A stretch of DNA of 64,000 nucleotides from VRUE01 sp963707965 (GTDB lineage Bacteria; Actinomycetota; Thermoleophilia; Solirubrobacterales; 70-9), in contig CAVPRR010000004.1 in the NCBI GenBank assembly GCA_963707965.1, forward strand, positions 310,001 through 374,000, in the 5' to 3' direction. Made by a program: the position numbers and the translations under genes. The first letter of the stretch is position 1; every line of letters begins with the position of its first letter. The notes under the pieces were generated by a model. The model was given only the letters and a program-made list of their open reading frames with translations, had not been told where the DNA came from and made no database searches. This document shows positions 15,505 through 23,304 of the stretch, piece after piece.

Positions 15505-16350
15505 CTACGGGACGCCCGCGGCGAAGCTGATCGACCAGATGCGGAGGCCGGGGGAGGGGCGAAGGGTCAGCATGTGGCGCTCGTGGCGGGGGTGCTCCGC
15601 AAGGGCGTAGAGAAAAGCCGGGCCGTCGATGCGGATCGGTTCCGCGGAACCGCCTTGACGGCCCGTAGAACCGCCGTCGAGCTCCACGGCGACCTCGCCG
15701 CTGCCCTCGACCGTCGCATAGGCGCCGCCCGCCTCGTAGGGAACATCGAGGCTGTCGTCGTCCAGACCGGCGGTCCAAGGCCGCTCCCACGAGCCGCCCG
15801 GGAACAGCTCTTCGGTCGGCGGCATGACACGCGCTTCGGGACCGTCCGTCTGGCGCAGTGGCGCCATCGGCGCTGGGAGCTCTCGCAGGGCGTCCTGCTC
15901 GCGCAGCTCGGCCTGGATCGCTTCCTCGGTCCCCCGGTATTCGCCCTCGCCGAAATGGAACCAGGCGAGTGCCCCGCCCATCTTCCAGAGGAAGAGGCTT
16001 GGCCAGCCCTCGCATCCATAGGCATGCCAAAGGGTCCGGTCTGCGTCGATCGCGATGGGGAAGTCGATGCCAAGCCGCCGCAGGCCGGCTGCCACCGCAT
16101 TGGGGTCGGCACCGAATGGGAAGCGCGGCGCCTGCATGCCGAACGTGGTGAGGCCCGCGTCCCGATAGCGCCGGTCCCACTCGGCGAGGTAGGGCAGCGT
16201 GCGCACGCTGTTCAGCTGCGCGAAGTCGAGGAAGTGGACAAGCACCGGCCCGCCTGCGGTCAGCGCCGACATCGGGCGCGGCTCCCCGCCGACCCACTCG
16301 ATTCCGGGCGGCAATTCGGGTGCGGCGATGTTTCCTCGCCCTGGCTGCAT
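15505..16350 (-). CDS. Thioredoxin-fold (DipZ/TlpA-like) protein lacking redox cysteines
   Basis: 281 residues from ATG 16350. The first half is redoxin-like: PVLVHFLDFAQLNSVRTLPY, LAEWDRRYRDAGLTTFGMQA, FPIAIDADRTLWHAYGCEGW, PSLFLWKMGGALAWFHFGEG. In DipZ-type proteins the equivalent of FAQLNSVRTLPYL is a CxxC motif; here both cysteines are replaced. The second half (TAGLDDDSLDVPYEAGGAYA and later) resembles the beta-rich C-terminal domain attached to DipZ homologues. No signal peptide. Not a functional thiol oxidoreductase on this evidence; perhaps a binding protein. Confidence 0.7.
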   Translation of the reverse strand: MQPGRGNIAAPELPPGIEWVGGEPRPMSALTAGGPVLVHFLDFAQLNSVRTLPYLAEWDRRYRDAGLTTFGMQAPRFPFGADPNAVAAGLRRLGIDFPIAIDADRTLWHAYGCEGWPSLFLWKMGGALAWFHFGEGEYRGTEEAIQAELREQDALRELPAPMAPLRQTDGPEARVMPPTEELFPGGSWERPWTAGLDDDSLDVPYEAGGAYATVEGSGEVAVELDGGSTGRQGGSAEPIRIDGPAFLYALAEHPRHERHMLTLRPSPGLRIWSISFAAGVP

Positions 16351-16413
16351 TCTCCTGACGTTACCCGTGGCGATCTCAGGCGTGCCGGCAGCATGCGTTA
16401 GGTTGCACTGGCG

Positions 16414-16644
16414 ATGATCGAGTTCTTGCTTCCGATCGTTCCCCTGCTGTTTCTGGTCGTCTCGCTGCTGCTCGGTTGGTATCCAGGCTGCGATGCGGTG
16501 GTGAGGCTTTCCGAGCGGATCGTCACGGGTGAGCGGGCGAGGGGGACCGCGACGCGCTGGCAGCGGCGGCCGCCGGCCTCCCACGCGGCCCACGGCGGGC
16601 TCCTTCTTGCCCTCTCCCTGTCCGGCCGGTCTCCGCCAGCCTAG
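16414..16644 (+). CDS. Small single-pass membrane protein
   Basis: 76 residues starting MIEFLLPIVPLLFLVVSLLL, one N-terminal membrane helix, followed by a basic, Arg-rich cytoplasmic tail. A TAGGTT box lies nine bases before the ATG. No family recognised. It precedes the lipoprotein gene by 100 bases. Confidence 0.4.
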   Translation: MIEFLLPIVPLLFLVVSLLLGWYPGCDAVVRLSERIVTGERARGTATRWQRRPPASHAAHGGLLLALSLSGRSPPA

Positions 16645-16743
16645 CCGCCTCGAAACAACTTTTGTGCGCCGCAATGTGCGGTTCTGCGTGCCCTTGGCCG
16701 CGGAACCCCGGCGCGCTATCTGCGACTGAGAGGAGATGGTTGG

Positions 16744-17160
16744 ATGGGTTATGTAAGGAAGGTGGTCCCGTCGCTGCTTGCGCTAATTGCCACCGGCGGC
16801 CTGGCGGCCTGCGGAGGCGGCGGCACCGGGAATGAAGAATCGACGGGAGGCGGCGCCACCGGCTCCAGCGCGGCCAGCACGGGAAGAGCCACCGCACCGG
16901 CAACGCAGACGATCGTCGTTCGCAACGCCGAACCCGTCGGTGGGGTGCAGAGGCTCGAATACAGCGCTGGCGAACAGATCCGCTTCACCGTTCGCTCCGA
17001 CACCGCCGACGAGATTCATCTCCACGGCTACGACCTGATGAAGGACGTGCCCGCGGGCGGCGCGGTCTCCTTTTCCTTCCCGGCCGAAATCGAAGGGATC
17101 TTCGAGGTCGAGTTGGAGGAACACAAGGAACAGATCGCGGAGCTGCGCGTCAACCCGTGA
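16744..17160 (+). CDS. Cupredoxin-like lipoprotein
   Basis: 138 residues. Signal peptide VVPSLLALIATGGLAAC with lipobox LAAC (Cys about 22), a Gly/Ser linker, then a cupredoxin-like beta domain: QTIVVRNAEPVGGVQRLEYS, IRFTVRSDTADEIHLHGYDL and VSFSFPAEIEGIFEVELEEH. The usual type-1 copper Cys and Met are not visible, although HLHGY gives two histidines. The gene ends in a GTGA overlap with the downstream membrane protein, so the two likely act together at the cell surface, possibly in metal handling (inference). Confidence 0.7.
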   Translation: MGYVRKVVPSLLALIATGGLAACGGGGTGNEESTGGGATGSSAASTGRATAPATQTIVVRNAEPVGGVQRLEYSAGEQIRFTVRSDTADEIHLHGYDLMKDVPAGGAVSFSFPAEIEGIFEVELEEHKEQIAELRVNP

Positions 17161-18551
17161 GCTGGTTGCCGTTCGCGCACGCGCTGGTCGCGCGCCAGGA
17201 CCTGCCGGTCCCGGCCTGGCTGTTCGCCTGGGGGGCTTCGATCGTCCTGATCGTCTCCTTCTTTGCCCTGTCGGTCAGCTGGCGGGCGCCCCGCTTCGAG
17301 GAGGACCACTGGCGTCCCCTCGGGGCGGGGCTCTCGCGGGCCCTGCTTGGCCCGCCGGCGCAGATCCTCTGCGGAGCGATCGGCGTCTTCCTGCTCGGCC
17401 TGGCCGTCTATGCGGGGCTGCGCGGCACCGAAGCGCCGGATCGCAACTTCGCACTGACGTTTCTGTTCGTCACAGTCTGGCTCGGCTTTCCCTTCCTCAG
17501 CGTTGTCTTCGGCGACGTCTTCCGGCCGTTCAACCCGTGGCGGGCAATCGGCCGGGCGGTGGGAGGGGGAGTTGCGGCACTGACCGGTCAGCGTCCCATC
17601 CACCTCGCCTACCCGCGGTGGCTCGGTCGCTGGCCGGCGGCTATTGGCCTGATCGCCTTCGTCTGGCTGGAGGTGGTCTACGGCGCCAGCGGTGGCGTCG
17701 CCGTTGGGCTCTCTCCTCACGTGGCCGCCGTTGCAGCGCTCCTATACAGCGTCTACACGCTGGCGATGATGGGGCTGTTCGGGACCGAGCGGTGGTGCCG
17801 GACTGGGGAGGTGTTCTCCGTCTACTTCGGGATGTTCGCCCGGCTCGGGTCGTTTGGCGTCGAGGATGGCCGGCTCGGCCTGCGCAGGCCATTCTCGGCG
17901 GCCACGCGCTGGGCCACGACCCCGGGCTCGGCTGCCGTGGTGATCGCCTCGATCGCCACCACCAGCTTCGACGGCGCCCAGGAGGGGGCATTCAAGGGTG
18001 CAATCGAAAGCGTCTACGACGGCCTGGTGGACGCTGGCCTTGGACTGACCGCGGCACTGCGGCTGACCGACACGATATTCATCCTGCTCATCTTCGCCGG
18101 CGTCGCGCTTGTCTACCTGATCGGGGTGCGGGGGATGGCGAGCGTGAAGGGGGCTCCCTCGCTGCAGAGGCTGAGGACCGGTTTCGCGCATACGCTGATC
18201 CCAATCGCCTTCGCCTACCTGGTCGCGCACTACTTCAGCCTCTTCGTCTTCCAGGAGCAGGCGCAATTCACCTACCTGCTGTCCGATCCGCTGGGAACCG
18301 CCACCACCGACCTGTTCGGTACCGCTTCCGCAGGCATCGACTTCAAGATCCTCAGCGCCAACGCGATCTGGTACGTGCAGGTCGGAGCGCTTGTCGTCGG
18401 TCACGTGATCGGTCTGACCCTCGCCCACGATCGCGCCACGGCCTTCTGGGGCGACTACCGGCAGGCGGCGCGATCCCAGTACTGGATGCTGGCCGTGATG
18501 GTCGCCTTCACCTGCTTCGGCCTCTATCTGCTCTCCGTGGCCAACGCGTGA
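17157..18551 (+). CDS. Polytopic membrane protein coupled to the lipoprotein
   Basis: 464 residues with about ten membrane helices (for example WGASIVLIVSFFALSV, FALTFLFVTVWLGFPFLSVV, WPAAIGLIAFVWLEVVYGAS, FILLIFAGVALVYLIGV). Conserved-looking loops are FGDVFRPFNPWRAIGRA, FGTERWCRTGEVFSVYF, TTSFDGAQEGAFKG and AHYFSLFVFQEQAQF. Relatives in actinobacterial genomes are, as I recall, often labelled fenitrothion hydrolase on weak grounds; I would not infer that activity. The GTG start overlaps the lipoprotein stop. Role unknown, probably transport or envelope. Confidence 0.65.
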   Translation: MSWLPFAHALVARQDLPVPAWLFAWGASIVLIVSFFALSVSWRAPRFEEDHWRPLGAGLSRALLGPPAQILCGAIGVFLLGLAVYAGLRGTEAPDRNFALTFLFVTVWLGFPFLSVVFGDVFRPFNPWRAIGRAVGGGVAALTGQRPIHLAYPRWLGRWPAAIGLIAFVWLEVVYGASGGVAVGLSPHVAAVAALLYSVYTLAMMGLFGTERWCRTGEVFSVYFGMFARLGSFGVEDGRLGLRRPFSAATRWATTPGSAAVVIASIATTSFDGAQEGAFKGAIESVYDGLVDAGLGLTAALRLTDTIFILLIFAGVALVYLIGVRGMASVKGAPSLQRLRTGFAHTLIPIAFAYLVAHYFSLFVFQEQAQFTYLLSDPLGTATTDLFGTASAGIDFKILSANAIWYVQVGALVVGHVIGLTLAHDRATAFWGDYRQAARSQYWMLAVMVAFTCFGLYLLSVANA

Positions 18552-18631
18552 GCTGACCTCGTCGGTCGCCAGGTGTGACCTGAGCTCGTCGGTTGCCGGG
18601 AGACCTGTGGAGACTCACGGCCGTCAGGCCG

Positions 18632-19792
18632 TTACAGGATCTCGGCAAGCCGCCGCTCGAGCGCAGCGGAAACCTCGTCCCGTACCGGGCCCTCCGCCAG
18701 GCGTTCGACCAGCGACTCGAGGAACCCCTCGATGACCAGCTGCTTTGCCGTCGCCGGATCGAGTCCGCGAGAGGTCAGGTAGAAGAGCTGGTCGCGGTCG
18801 ATCTGGGCGATCGCGGCGGCGTGGGTGCAGCGGACGTCGTCGGCCTCGATCTCGAGGCCGGGGATGGAGTCGGCGTGTGCGTCTGGAGAGAGCAGCAGGT
18901 TGCGGCTCTCCTGAAAGGCGTCGGTGCCCTGGGCCCCAGGGTCGACCCGGATCATCCCCCGCCAGACTGCCGTCGCTCCGGCGGCGAGCACGCCGCGGAA
19001 GGCTAGGTCGGAGAAGGTGTTCGGCGCCGAATGCTCCTGCTTCGTGTCGTAGTCGAGATGCTGGCCGGGCCCACCGGCGTAGCCACCGGTCACCCGTGCC
19101 TCGGATCCCGGCCCGGCGAGGTTGGTCTCCATCCTCACCTTGCCGCGCGCCGAGCCGAAGCCGAGCGCCGTCCAGTCGAGCCGGCCGTCCCGCTCCACGC
19201 GGGCGCGCTGAGTGGCGAAGATCCAGGCGCGCTCGGAGATGTCCTGGCTGCTGAGATAGCGCAGCGCGGCCCCCTGGCCGACGTGGAGCTCCACCACGGA
19301 GTTGAGCAGGGCGTCGGTCGCGTCGCTGTGCGAGAGGCAGTGCTCCCAAACGTCGGCCTCGGCGCCCTCCTCGAGCACGACCAGCGTGCGCCACCCAGCC
19401 GCAGTGCCGTCGTCGTCAATCGCCACCTCGACTCTGATCGGCTCGGCGACCTTCACCCCGCGCGGTACGTGGACCAATACCCCGCCGCTCCAGCGCGCCT
19501 CGTTGCGGGCCACGAAGGGGTCCTCGATTGGGACCAGGGAGCCGAGCCGCTCCTCCAGCAGCGCTCCATGCGAATCCAGCGCCTCCGCAAGAGGCAGCAC
19601 AGTGGCGCCTTCCGCGCCCTCGATCTCGGCGGCCACCGCGCCGTCCGAGTAGGCGCCTAGATCGAGCTCGGAGAGGTCCGTGAATTCCCAGCCCTTCGCC
19701 TTCTGGTCGGGGAGGGGGAGGCTCTGCGCGAGAGAGGCGCCCCGCTGGCGCCTCTCCTCCAACCAGGTCGGCTCGGTTACGACCTCAGCCAA
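18632..19792 (-). CDS. sufD: SUF scaffold component SufD
   Basis: 386 residues starting at a TTG (19792) that overlaps the sufB stop by 8 bases. The C-terminal half has the SufBD beta-helix pattern: HSAPNTFSDLAFRGVLAAGA, ESRNLLLSPDAHADSIPGLE, IEADDVRCTHAAAIAQIDRD, LFYLTSRGLDPATAKQLVIE. It pairs with SufB and SufC in the SufBC2D complex that builds [4Fe-4S] clusters in the cytosol. The key His in THAAA is retained. Length is normal. Confidence 0.92.
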   Translation of the reverse strand: MAEVVTEPTWLEERRQRGASLAQSLPLPDQKAKGWEFTDLSELDLGAYSDGAVAAEIEGAEGATVLPLAEALDSHGALLEERLGSLVPIEDPFVARNEARWSGGVLVHVPRGVKVAEPIRVEVAIDDDGTAAGWRTLVVLEEGAEADVWEHCLSHSDATDALLNSVVELHVGQGAALRYLSSQDISERAWIFATQRARVERDGRLDWTALGFGSARGKVRMETNLAGPGSEARVTGGYAGGPGQHLDYDTKQEHSAPNTFSDLAFRGVLAAGATAVWRGMIRVDPGAQGTDAFQESRNLLLSPDAHADSIPGLEIEADDVRCTHAAAIAQIDRDQLFYLTSRGLDPATAKQLVIEGFLESLVERLAEGPVRDEVSAALERRLAEIL

Positions 19793-21218
19793 TCGAGCCC
19801 TCCATCTGCAGCTCGATCAGGCGGTTCAGCTCGACCGCATACTCCATCGGCAGCTCCTTGGTGACCGGCTCGATGAAGCCGTTGACGATCATCTTCGAGG
19901 CCTCCTCCTCGTCGAGCCCGCGGCTCTGCAGGTAGAAGATCTGCTCGTCGCCGATTTTCGAGACGGTCGCCTCGTGGCCGACGTCGGCGTCGTTCTCGCC
20001 GATCCGGATCGTCGGGTAGGTGTCCGAGCGCGAGTCCTCGTCGAGCAGCAGCGCGTCGCAGACCACCTTGGAGCGCGACTCGGTCGCGCCGTCGGCGACC
20101 TCGAGCAGGCCGCGGTAGGTCGCTCGCCCGCCGTCCTTGGAGATCGACTTGGAGAAGACCGAGGAGGAGGTGCGGGGTGCGGCGTGGACGATCTTGCCGC
20201 CGGCGTCCTGGTGCTGGCCGGCGCCCGCGAAGGCGATCGAGAGGATCTCGCCGTGGGCTTCGCGCCCGAGCAGGTAGATCGACGGGTACTTCATCGTCAA
20301 CTTCGAGCCGAGGTTGCAGTCGACCCACTCCATCGTCGCCTTCTCCTGCGCGACAGCGCGCTTGGTGACGAGGTTGTAGACGTTCTGCGACCAGTTCTGC
20401 ACGGTCGTGTAGCGGACCCGCGAGCTTGGCTTGGCCATGATCTCGACCACGGCGGAGTGCAGCGAGTCGGTCGAGTAGACGGGCGCCGTGCAGCCCTCGA
20501 TGTAGTGGACGTCGGCGCCCTCCTCGCAGATGATCAGCGTCCGCTCGAACTGGCCCATGTTCTCGGTGTTGATCCGGAAGTAGGCCTGCAGCGGCATCTC
20601 GACCTTGACCCCGGCCGGCACGTAGACGAAGGAGCCGCCCGACCACACCGCGGAGTTGAGTGCCGCCAGTTTGTTGTCGTTGGGCGGGATGATCGTCGCC
20701 CAGTACTCGCGCACCAGGTCCTCGTGCTCGCGCAGCGCCGTGTCCATGTCGGTGAAGATCACGCCTTGGGCCTCGAGCTTCTCGTTGACCTGGTGGTAGA
20801 CGACCTCCGACTCGTACTGGGCGCCGACCCCGGAGAGGAATTTGCGCTCTGCCTCGGGGATGCCGAGCCGGTCGAAGGTGTTCTTGATGTCGTCCGGGAC
20901 CTCGCTCCAGTCGCGGCTGTTCTTTTCGGAGGCGCGGACGAAGTAGTGGATGTCGTCGAAGTCGATCTGGCCGAGGTTTCCGCCCCAGGTCGGGGTCGGG
21001 CGCGAGTAGAAGTGCTCCAGCGCCTTCAGCCGGAAGTCGCGCATCCACTGCGGCTCGTCCTTGTACTCCGAGATCGATTCGACCACCTCGCGCGAGAGCC
21101 CCTTGGGGGCCTTGTAGGCGTAGCCGCCCTCGGGATCGTGGAAGCCGAACTTCTCCTTGTAGTCGGCGTTGATCCCGGCAAGCTCTCTCTTCTCTGCGAC
21201 TGCCTCGGGTGTGGCCAT
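19785..21218 (-). CDS. sufB: SUF scaffold protein SufB
   Basis: 477 residues from ATG 21218. Highly conserved throughout: WMRDFRLKALEHFYSRPTPT, YFVRASEKNSRDWSEVPDDI, SGGSFVYVPAGVKVEMPLQA, CEEGADVHYIEGCTAPVYST (conserved Cys), SRSDTYPTIRIGENDADVGH, EATVSKIGDEQIFYLQSRGL. It is the scaffold where sulfur from SufS/SufU and iron are assembled, acting with SufC and SufD. The gene starts 3 bases after the Rieske stop and overlaps sufD, so the three form one transcript. Confidence 0.96.
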   Translation of the reverse strand: MATPEAVAEKRELAGINADYKEKFGFHDPEGGYAYKAPKGLSREVVESISEYKDEPQWMRDFRLKALEHFYSRPTPTWGGNLGQIDFDDIHYFVRASEKNSRDWSEVPDDIKNTFDRLGIPEAERKFLSGVGAQYESEVVYHQVNEKLEAQGVIFTDMDTALREHEDLVREYWATIIPPNDNKLAALNSAVWSGGSFVYVPAGVKVEMPLQAYFRINTENMGQFERTLIICEEGADVHYIEGCTAPVYSTDSLHSAVVEIMAKPSSRVRYTTVQNWSQNVYNLVTKRAVAQEKATMEWVDCNLGSKLTMKYPSIYLLGREAHGEILSIAFAGAGQHQDAGGKIVHAAPRTSSSVFSKSISKDGGRATYRGLLEVADGATESRSKVVCDALLLDEDSRSDTYPTIRIGENDADVGHEATVSKIGDEQIFYLQSRGLDEEEASKMIVNGFIEPVTKELPMEYAVELNRLIELQMEGSIG

Positions 21219-21220
21219 GG

Positions 21221-21550
21221 TCAGTCGACCTCCAAAGTGATGGTTTCGTCCTCGACGGTCACCGGGAACGTCCGCACCGGAGCATAGGCGGGCAGCGTCT
21301 TCGGCCTGCCGGTGGCCAGGTCGAAGAGCGAGCCGTGACGGGGGCACTCGACGGTGCAGGCCGAGGCGTCGAACTCGCCCTCGGCGAGCGGCCCGTCGTC
21401 ATGGGAGCAGCGGTCCTCGATCGCGTAAAGCGCTCCGTCGCAGTTGAAGACGCCGATCTTCTGCCCGCCGTGCTCGACCAGGCGGCTGGCGCCGGGCTGC
21501 AGCTCGGAAACGGGGCAGACGGGGATGGATGTTCCGGTGGCGTCGGGCAA
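21221..21550 (-). CDS. Rieske [2Fe-2S] ferredoxin of the suf operon
   Basis: 109 residues. The Rieske ligands are CSHDDGPL (Cys-x-His) and CPRHGSLF (Cys-x-x-His) about 17 residues apart. The protein is soluble, with no membrane anchor, like the non-haem dioxygenase ferredoxin found in actinobacterial suf operons. It may supply electrons for cluster assembly or repair (inference from context). The start is TTG 21550 on the family N-terminus. It is the first gene of the rieske-sufB-sufD block. Confidence 0.88.
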   Translation of the reverse strand: MPDATGTSIPVCPVSELQPGASRLVEHGGQKIGVFNCDGALYAIEDRCSHDDGPLAEGEFDASACTVECPRHGSLFDLATGRPKTLPAYAPVRTFPVTVEDETITLEVD

Positions 21551-21592
21551 TGCTCTACTCGGCTTCGCAGCCTACTTGTGCGGGTTGAGACA

Positions 21593-21619
21593 TTAATCCT
21601 AGTTCTCCGGTCGGATTTT
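21593..21619 (-). promoter_or_regulatory. Putative SufR (Rrf2) operator/promoter of rieske-sufB-sufD
   Basis: AATCCTAGTT...GGTCGGATT forms an imperfect inverted repeat (AATCC/GGATT). Aligned base by base it matches the sequence in front of sufR (25853-25878) at most positions. On the minus strand it holds TAGGAT, a good -10, about 45 bases before the Rieske start. Confidence 0.5.
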
Positions 21620-21636
21620 AGCGCCCGGGACAAACC

Positions 21637-21708
21637 GACCGCTGCCGCGTCTCGCGGATCGACCGCTGCCGCGTCTCGCGGATCGACCGCTGCCGCGTCT
21701 CGCGGATC
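21637..21708 (+). repeat. Three perfect tandem copies of a 24-bp unit
   Basis: The unit GACCGCTGCCGCGTCTCGCG plus GATC is repeated at 21637-21660, 21661-21684 and 21685-21708 without mismatch. It lies upstream of the rieske-suf promoter, between the suf block and the VOC gene. A further near-duplicate (GCCCCTCGTC...) follows at about 21723-21757. Confidence 0.85.
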
Positions 21709-21900
21709 CTTCGTGGCAGGCCTTGCCCCTCGTCCCACGGCCCTGGCCCCTCGTCACAGGACCTCGTAACAGAACCTTGACGAGCACCGCCTCCCACGTG
21801 AGAGGATCGCCGCGAGCACCACCGCCGGCACGCCGGAGAGATCATGCACCGGATCTGATCGGCCAGTGGCGGAGAGACCTTCGATGAGAGGACCGCATAC

Positions 21901-22701
21901 ATGAGCGAGCGAACTGGCTACGAGCCCGGAACACCCTGCTGGATCGATCTCGGCACCCCCGACCAGGACGCCGCCGGCGAGTTCTACGGAGCTCTGTTCG
22001 GGTGGGAGCTGCAGGAGGACGAGAACGCCGAGCAGACCGGCGGCTATCGAACGGCACAGCTGCGTGGCAAGGCGGTCGGTGGCGTGATGAAGCTGATGCA
22101 GGAGGGCCAGCCGCCGGCCTGGGTGACCTACGTCGCGGTCGAGGACGCCGACGCAACCGCCACAAAGGCGCGCGAGGCCGGTGGCAGCGTGATCGTCGAG
22201 CCGATGAGCGTGCTCGACTACGGTCGCATGGCGATCCTCGCCGACCCGACGGGCGCTGTCTTCGGCATCTGGCAGCCGGGGATCCACATCGGCGCCGAGC
22301 TCGTCAACGAGGCCGGCGCCTTTTCCTGGAGCGAGCTCAACACCCGCGACCCCGATGCGGCCAAGGCCTTCTACAGCGCCGTCTTCGGTTGGTCGTTCGA
22401 GGACCGAGAGTTCGAGGGGATGGGGACGTACACAACCATCAACGTGGGAGACGGCGCGGTTGGCGGTGTACTCGACATGACCGGCCGGGTGCCTGACGAG
22501 GTCCCCGCCAACTGGCTCGTCTACTTCGCGGTCGAGGACACGGACGCTACGCTGGCGAAGCTGACGGAGCTGGGCGGTGAGATCCCCTTTGGGCCGATCG
22601 AGCTGACGGGCGTTGGCCGATTCGCCGTGGTCCAGGACCCGTTCGGTGCGGCCTTCGCCGTGATCACGCCCAGCTCGGAAGCACAGGAACCGTCCGCCTG
22701 A
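21901..22701 (+). CDS. Two-domain VOC (glyoxalase/bleomycin-resistance) family protein
   Basis: 266 residues containing two vicinal-oxygen-chelate modules: GTPCWIDLGTPDQDAAGEFY (first, residues about 10-125) and GAFSWSELNTRDPDAAKAFY (second, about 135-255). Each ends in a DPTGAVFGIWQP or DPFGAAFAVITP strand. Similar two-module proteins are common in actinobacteria with unknown substrates. It is the only plus-strand gene inside the suf region, convergent with sufU (16 bases apart) and divergent from the rieske-suf block. Confidence 0.85.
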   Translation: MSERTGYEPGTPCWIDLGTPDQDAAGEFYGALFGWELQEDENAEQTGGYRTAQLRGKAVGGVMKLMQEGQPPAWVTYVAVEDADATATKAREAGGSVIVEPMSVLDYGRMAILADPTGAVFGIWQPGIHIGAELVNEAGAFSWSELNTRDPDAAKAFYSAVFGWSFEDREFEGMGTYTTINVGDGAVGGVLDMTGRVPDEVPANWLVYFAVEDTDATLAKLTELGGEIPFGPIELTGVGRFAVVQDPFGAAFAVITPSSEAQEPSA

Positions 22702-22717
22702 GCCGCCGCGGCTGCCT

Positions 22718-23152
22718 CTAAATCCCGTTCGCGGCCCGCTCGGCGTCCGGGTCCCCCTGCTCGCCTTCGTCCTCCCATTCGGCCGGCTGGCCGAGCGAGG
22801 CGCTCTTGATCACCTTGAGGCCGAGCATCGCGCACTTCATCCGCGTCGCTGATATCTCGATTCCAAGCAGGTCGAGGACGAAGTCCCTCGGCAGCCGCAG
22901 CAGCTCCTCGCGCGACTTGCCGACCAGCTCGTCGGTGAGCAGCGAGGTGGCCGCGGTCGAGATCGCGCAGCCCTTGCCCTCGAAGGCGATCTCAGCGACG
23001 CGCCCTTCCTCGTCGAGCCGGATCGTCACGTGCTGCTCGTCGCCGCAGAACGGGTTGGTGTCCTCGAACTCCAGGTCCGGATCGGACAGCCGCCCGAAGT
23101 TGCGTGGCCGCTTGTAGTGCTCGAGGATCTGCTCGCGGTACAGCTCGTCCAT
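22718..23152 (-). CDS. sufU: Sulfur-transfer protein SufU
   Basis: 144 residues from ATG 23152. MDELYREQILEHYKRPRNFG, NPFCGDEQ (Cys and the Asp typical of SufU), EGKGCAIS and TRMKCAML supply the Cys-Asp-Cys-Cys zinc site. The SufU-specific insertion between the second and third Cys is present (LLTDELVGKSREELLRLPRD). It is a zinc protein that accepts persulfide from SufS and passes it to SufBCD. The C-terminus is acidic (EWEDEGEQGDPDAERAANGI). It follows sufS after a 152-base gap containing a strong hairpin. Confidence 0.94.
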   Translation of the reverse strand: MDELYREQILEHYKRPRNFGRLSDPDLEFEDTNPFCGDEQHVTIRLDEEGRVAEIAFEGKGCAISTAATSLLTDELVGKSREELLRLPRDFVLDLLGIEISATRMKCAMLGLKVIKSASLGQPAEWEDEGEQGDPDAERAANGI

Positions 23153-23261
23153 TGCCCCGAGGCTAGCGCAGCCCCGCCCGCGATCAGCCTCAATCGCGGT
23201 CCCGCGCACGCCTTCCACGCAGCGCATCCACGCAACGCACTCTCCCGCAATGCATCCGAAG

Positions 23262-23296
23262 AACACGCTTTCCATGTAATGCATGGAAAGCGTGTT
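23262..23296 (-). terminator. 15-bp perfect stem-loop between sufS and sufU
   Basis: AACACGCTTTCCATG and its exact complement flank a 5-base loop. It starts 8 bases after the sufS stop and sits 110 bases before sufU, in the direction of transcription. No T-tract follows. It could be a partial terminator, an RNA-processing site setting the sufS:sufU ratio, or a protein-binding palindrome. Confidence 0.5.
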
Positions 23297-23304
23297 GCGG
23301 GCGG

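Noticed and set aside
15505..16674. Longer 389-residue version of the thioredoxin-fold protein
   Set aside because: The first 108 residues are not protein-like and would cover the divergent small membrane protein; ATG 16350 fits the family start better.
18601..18631. Small ACGGCC/GGCCGT hairpin between the membrane-protein gene and sufD as a bidirectional terminator
   Set aside because: Only six base pairs and no T-tract on either strand; too weak to call.
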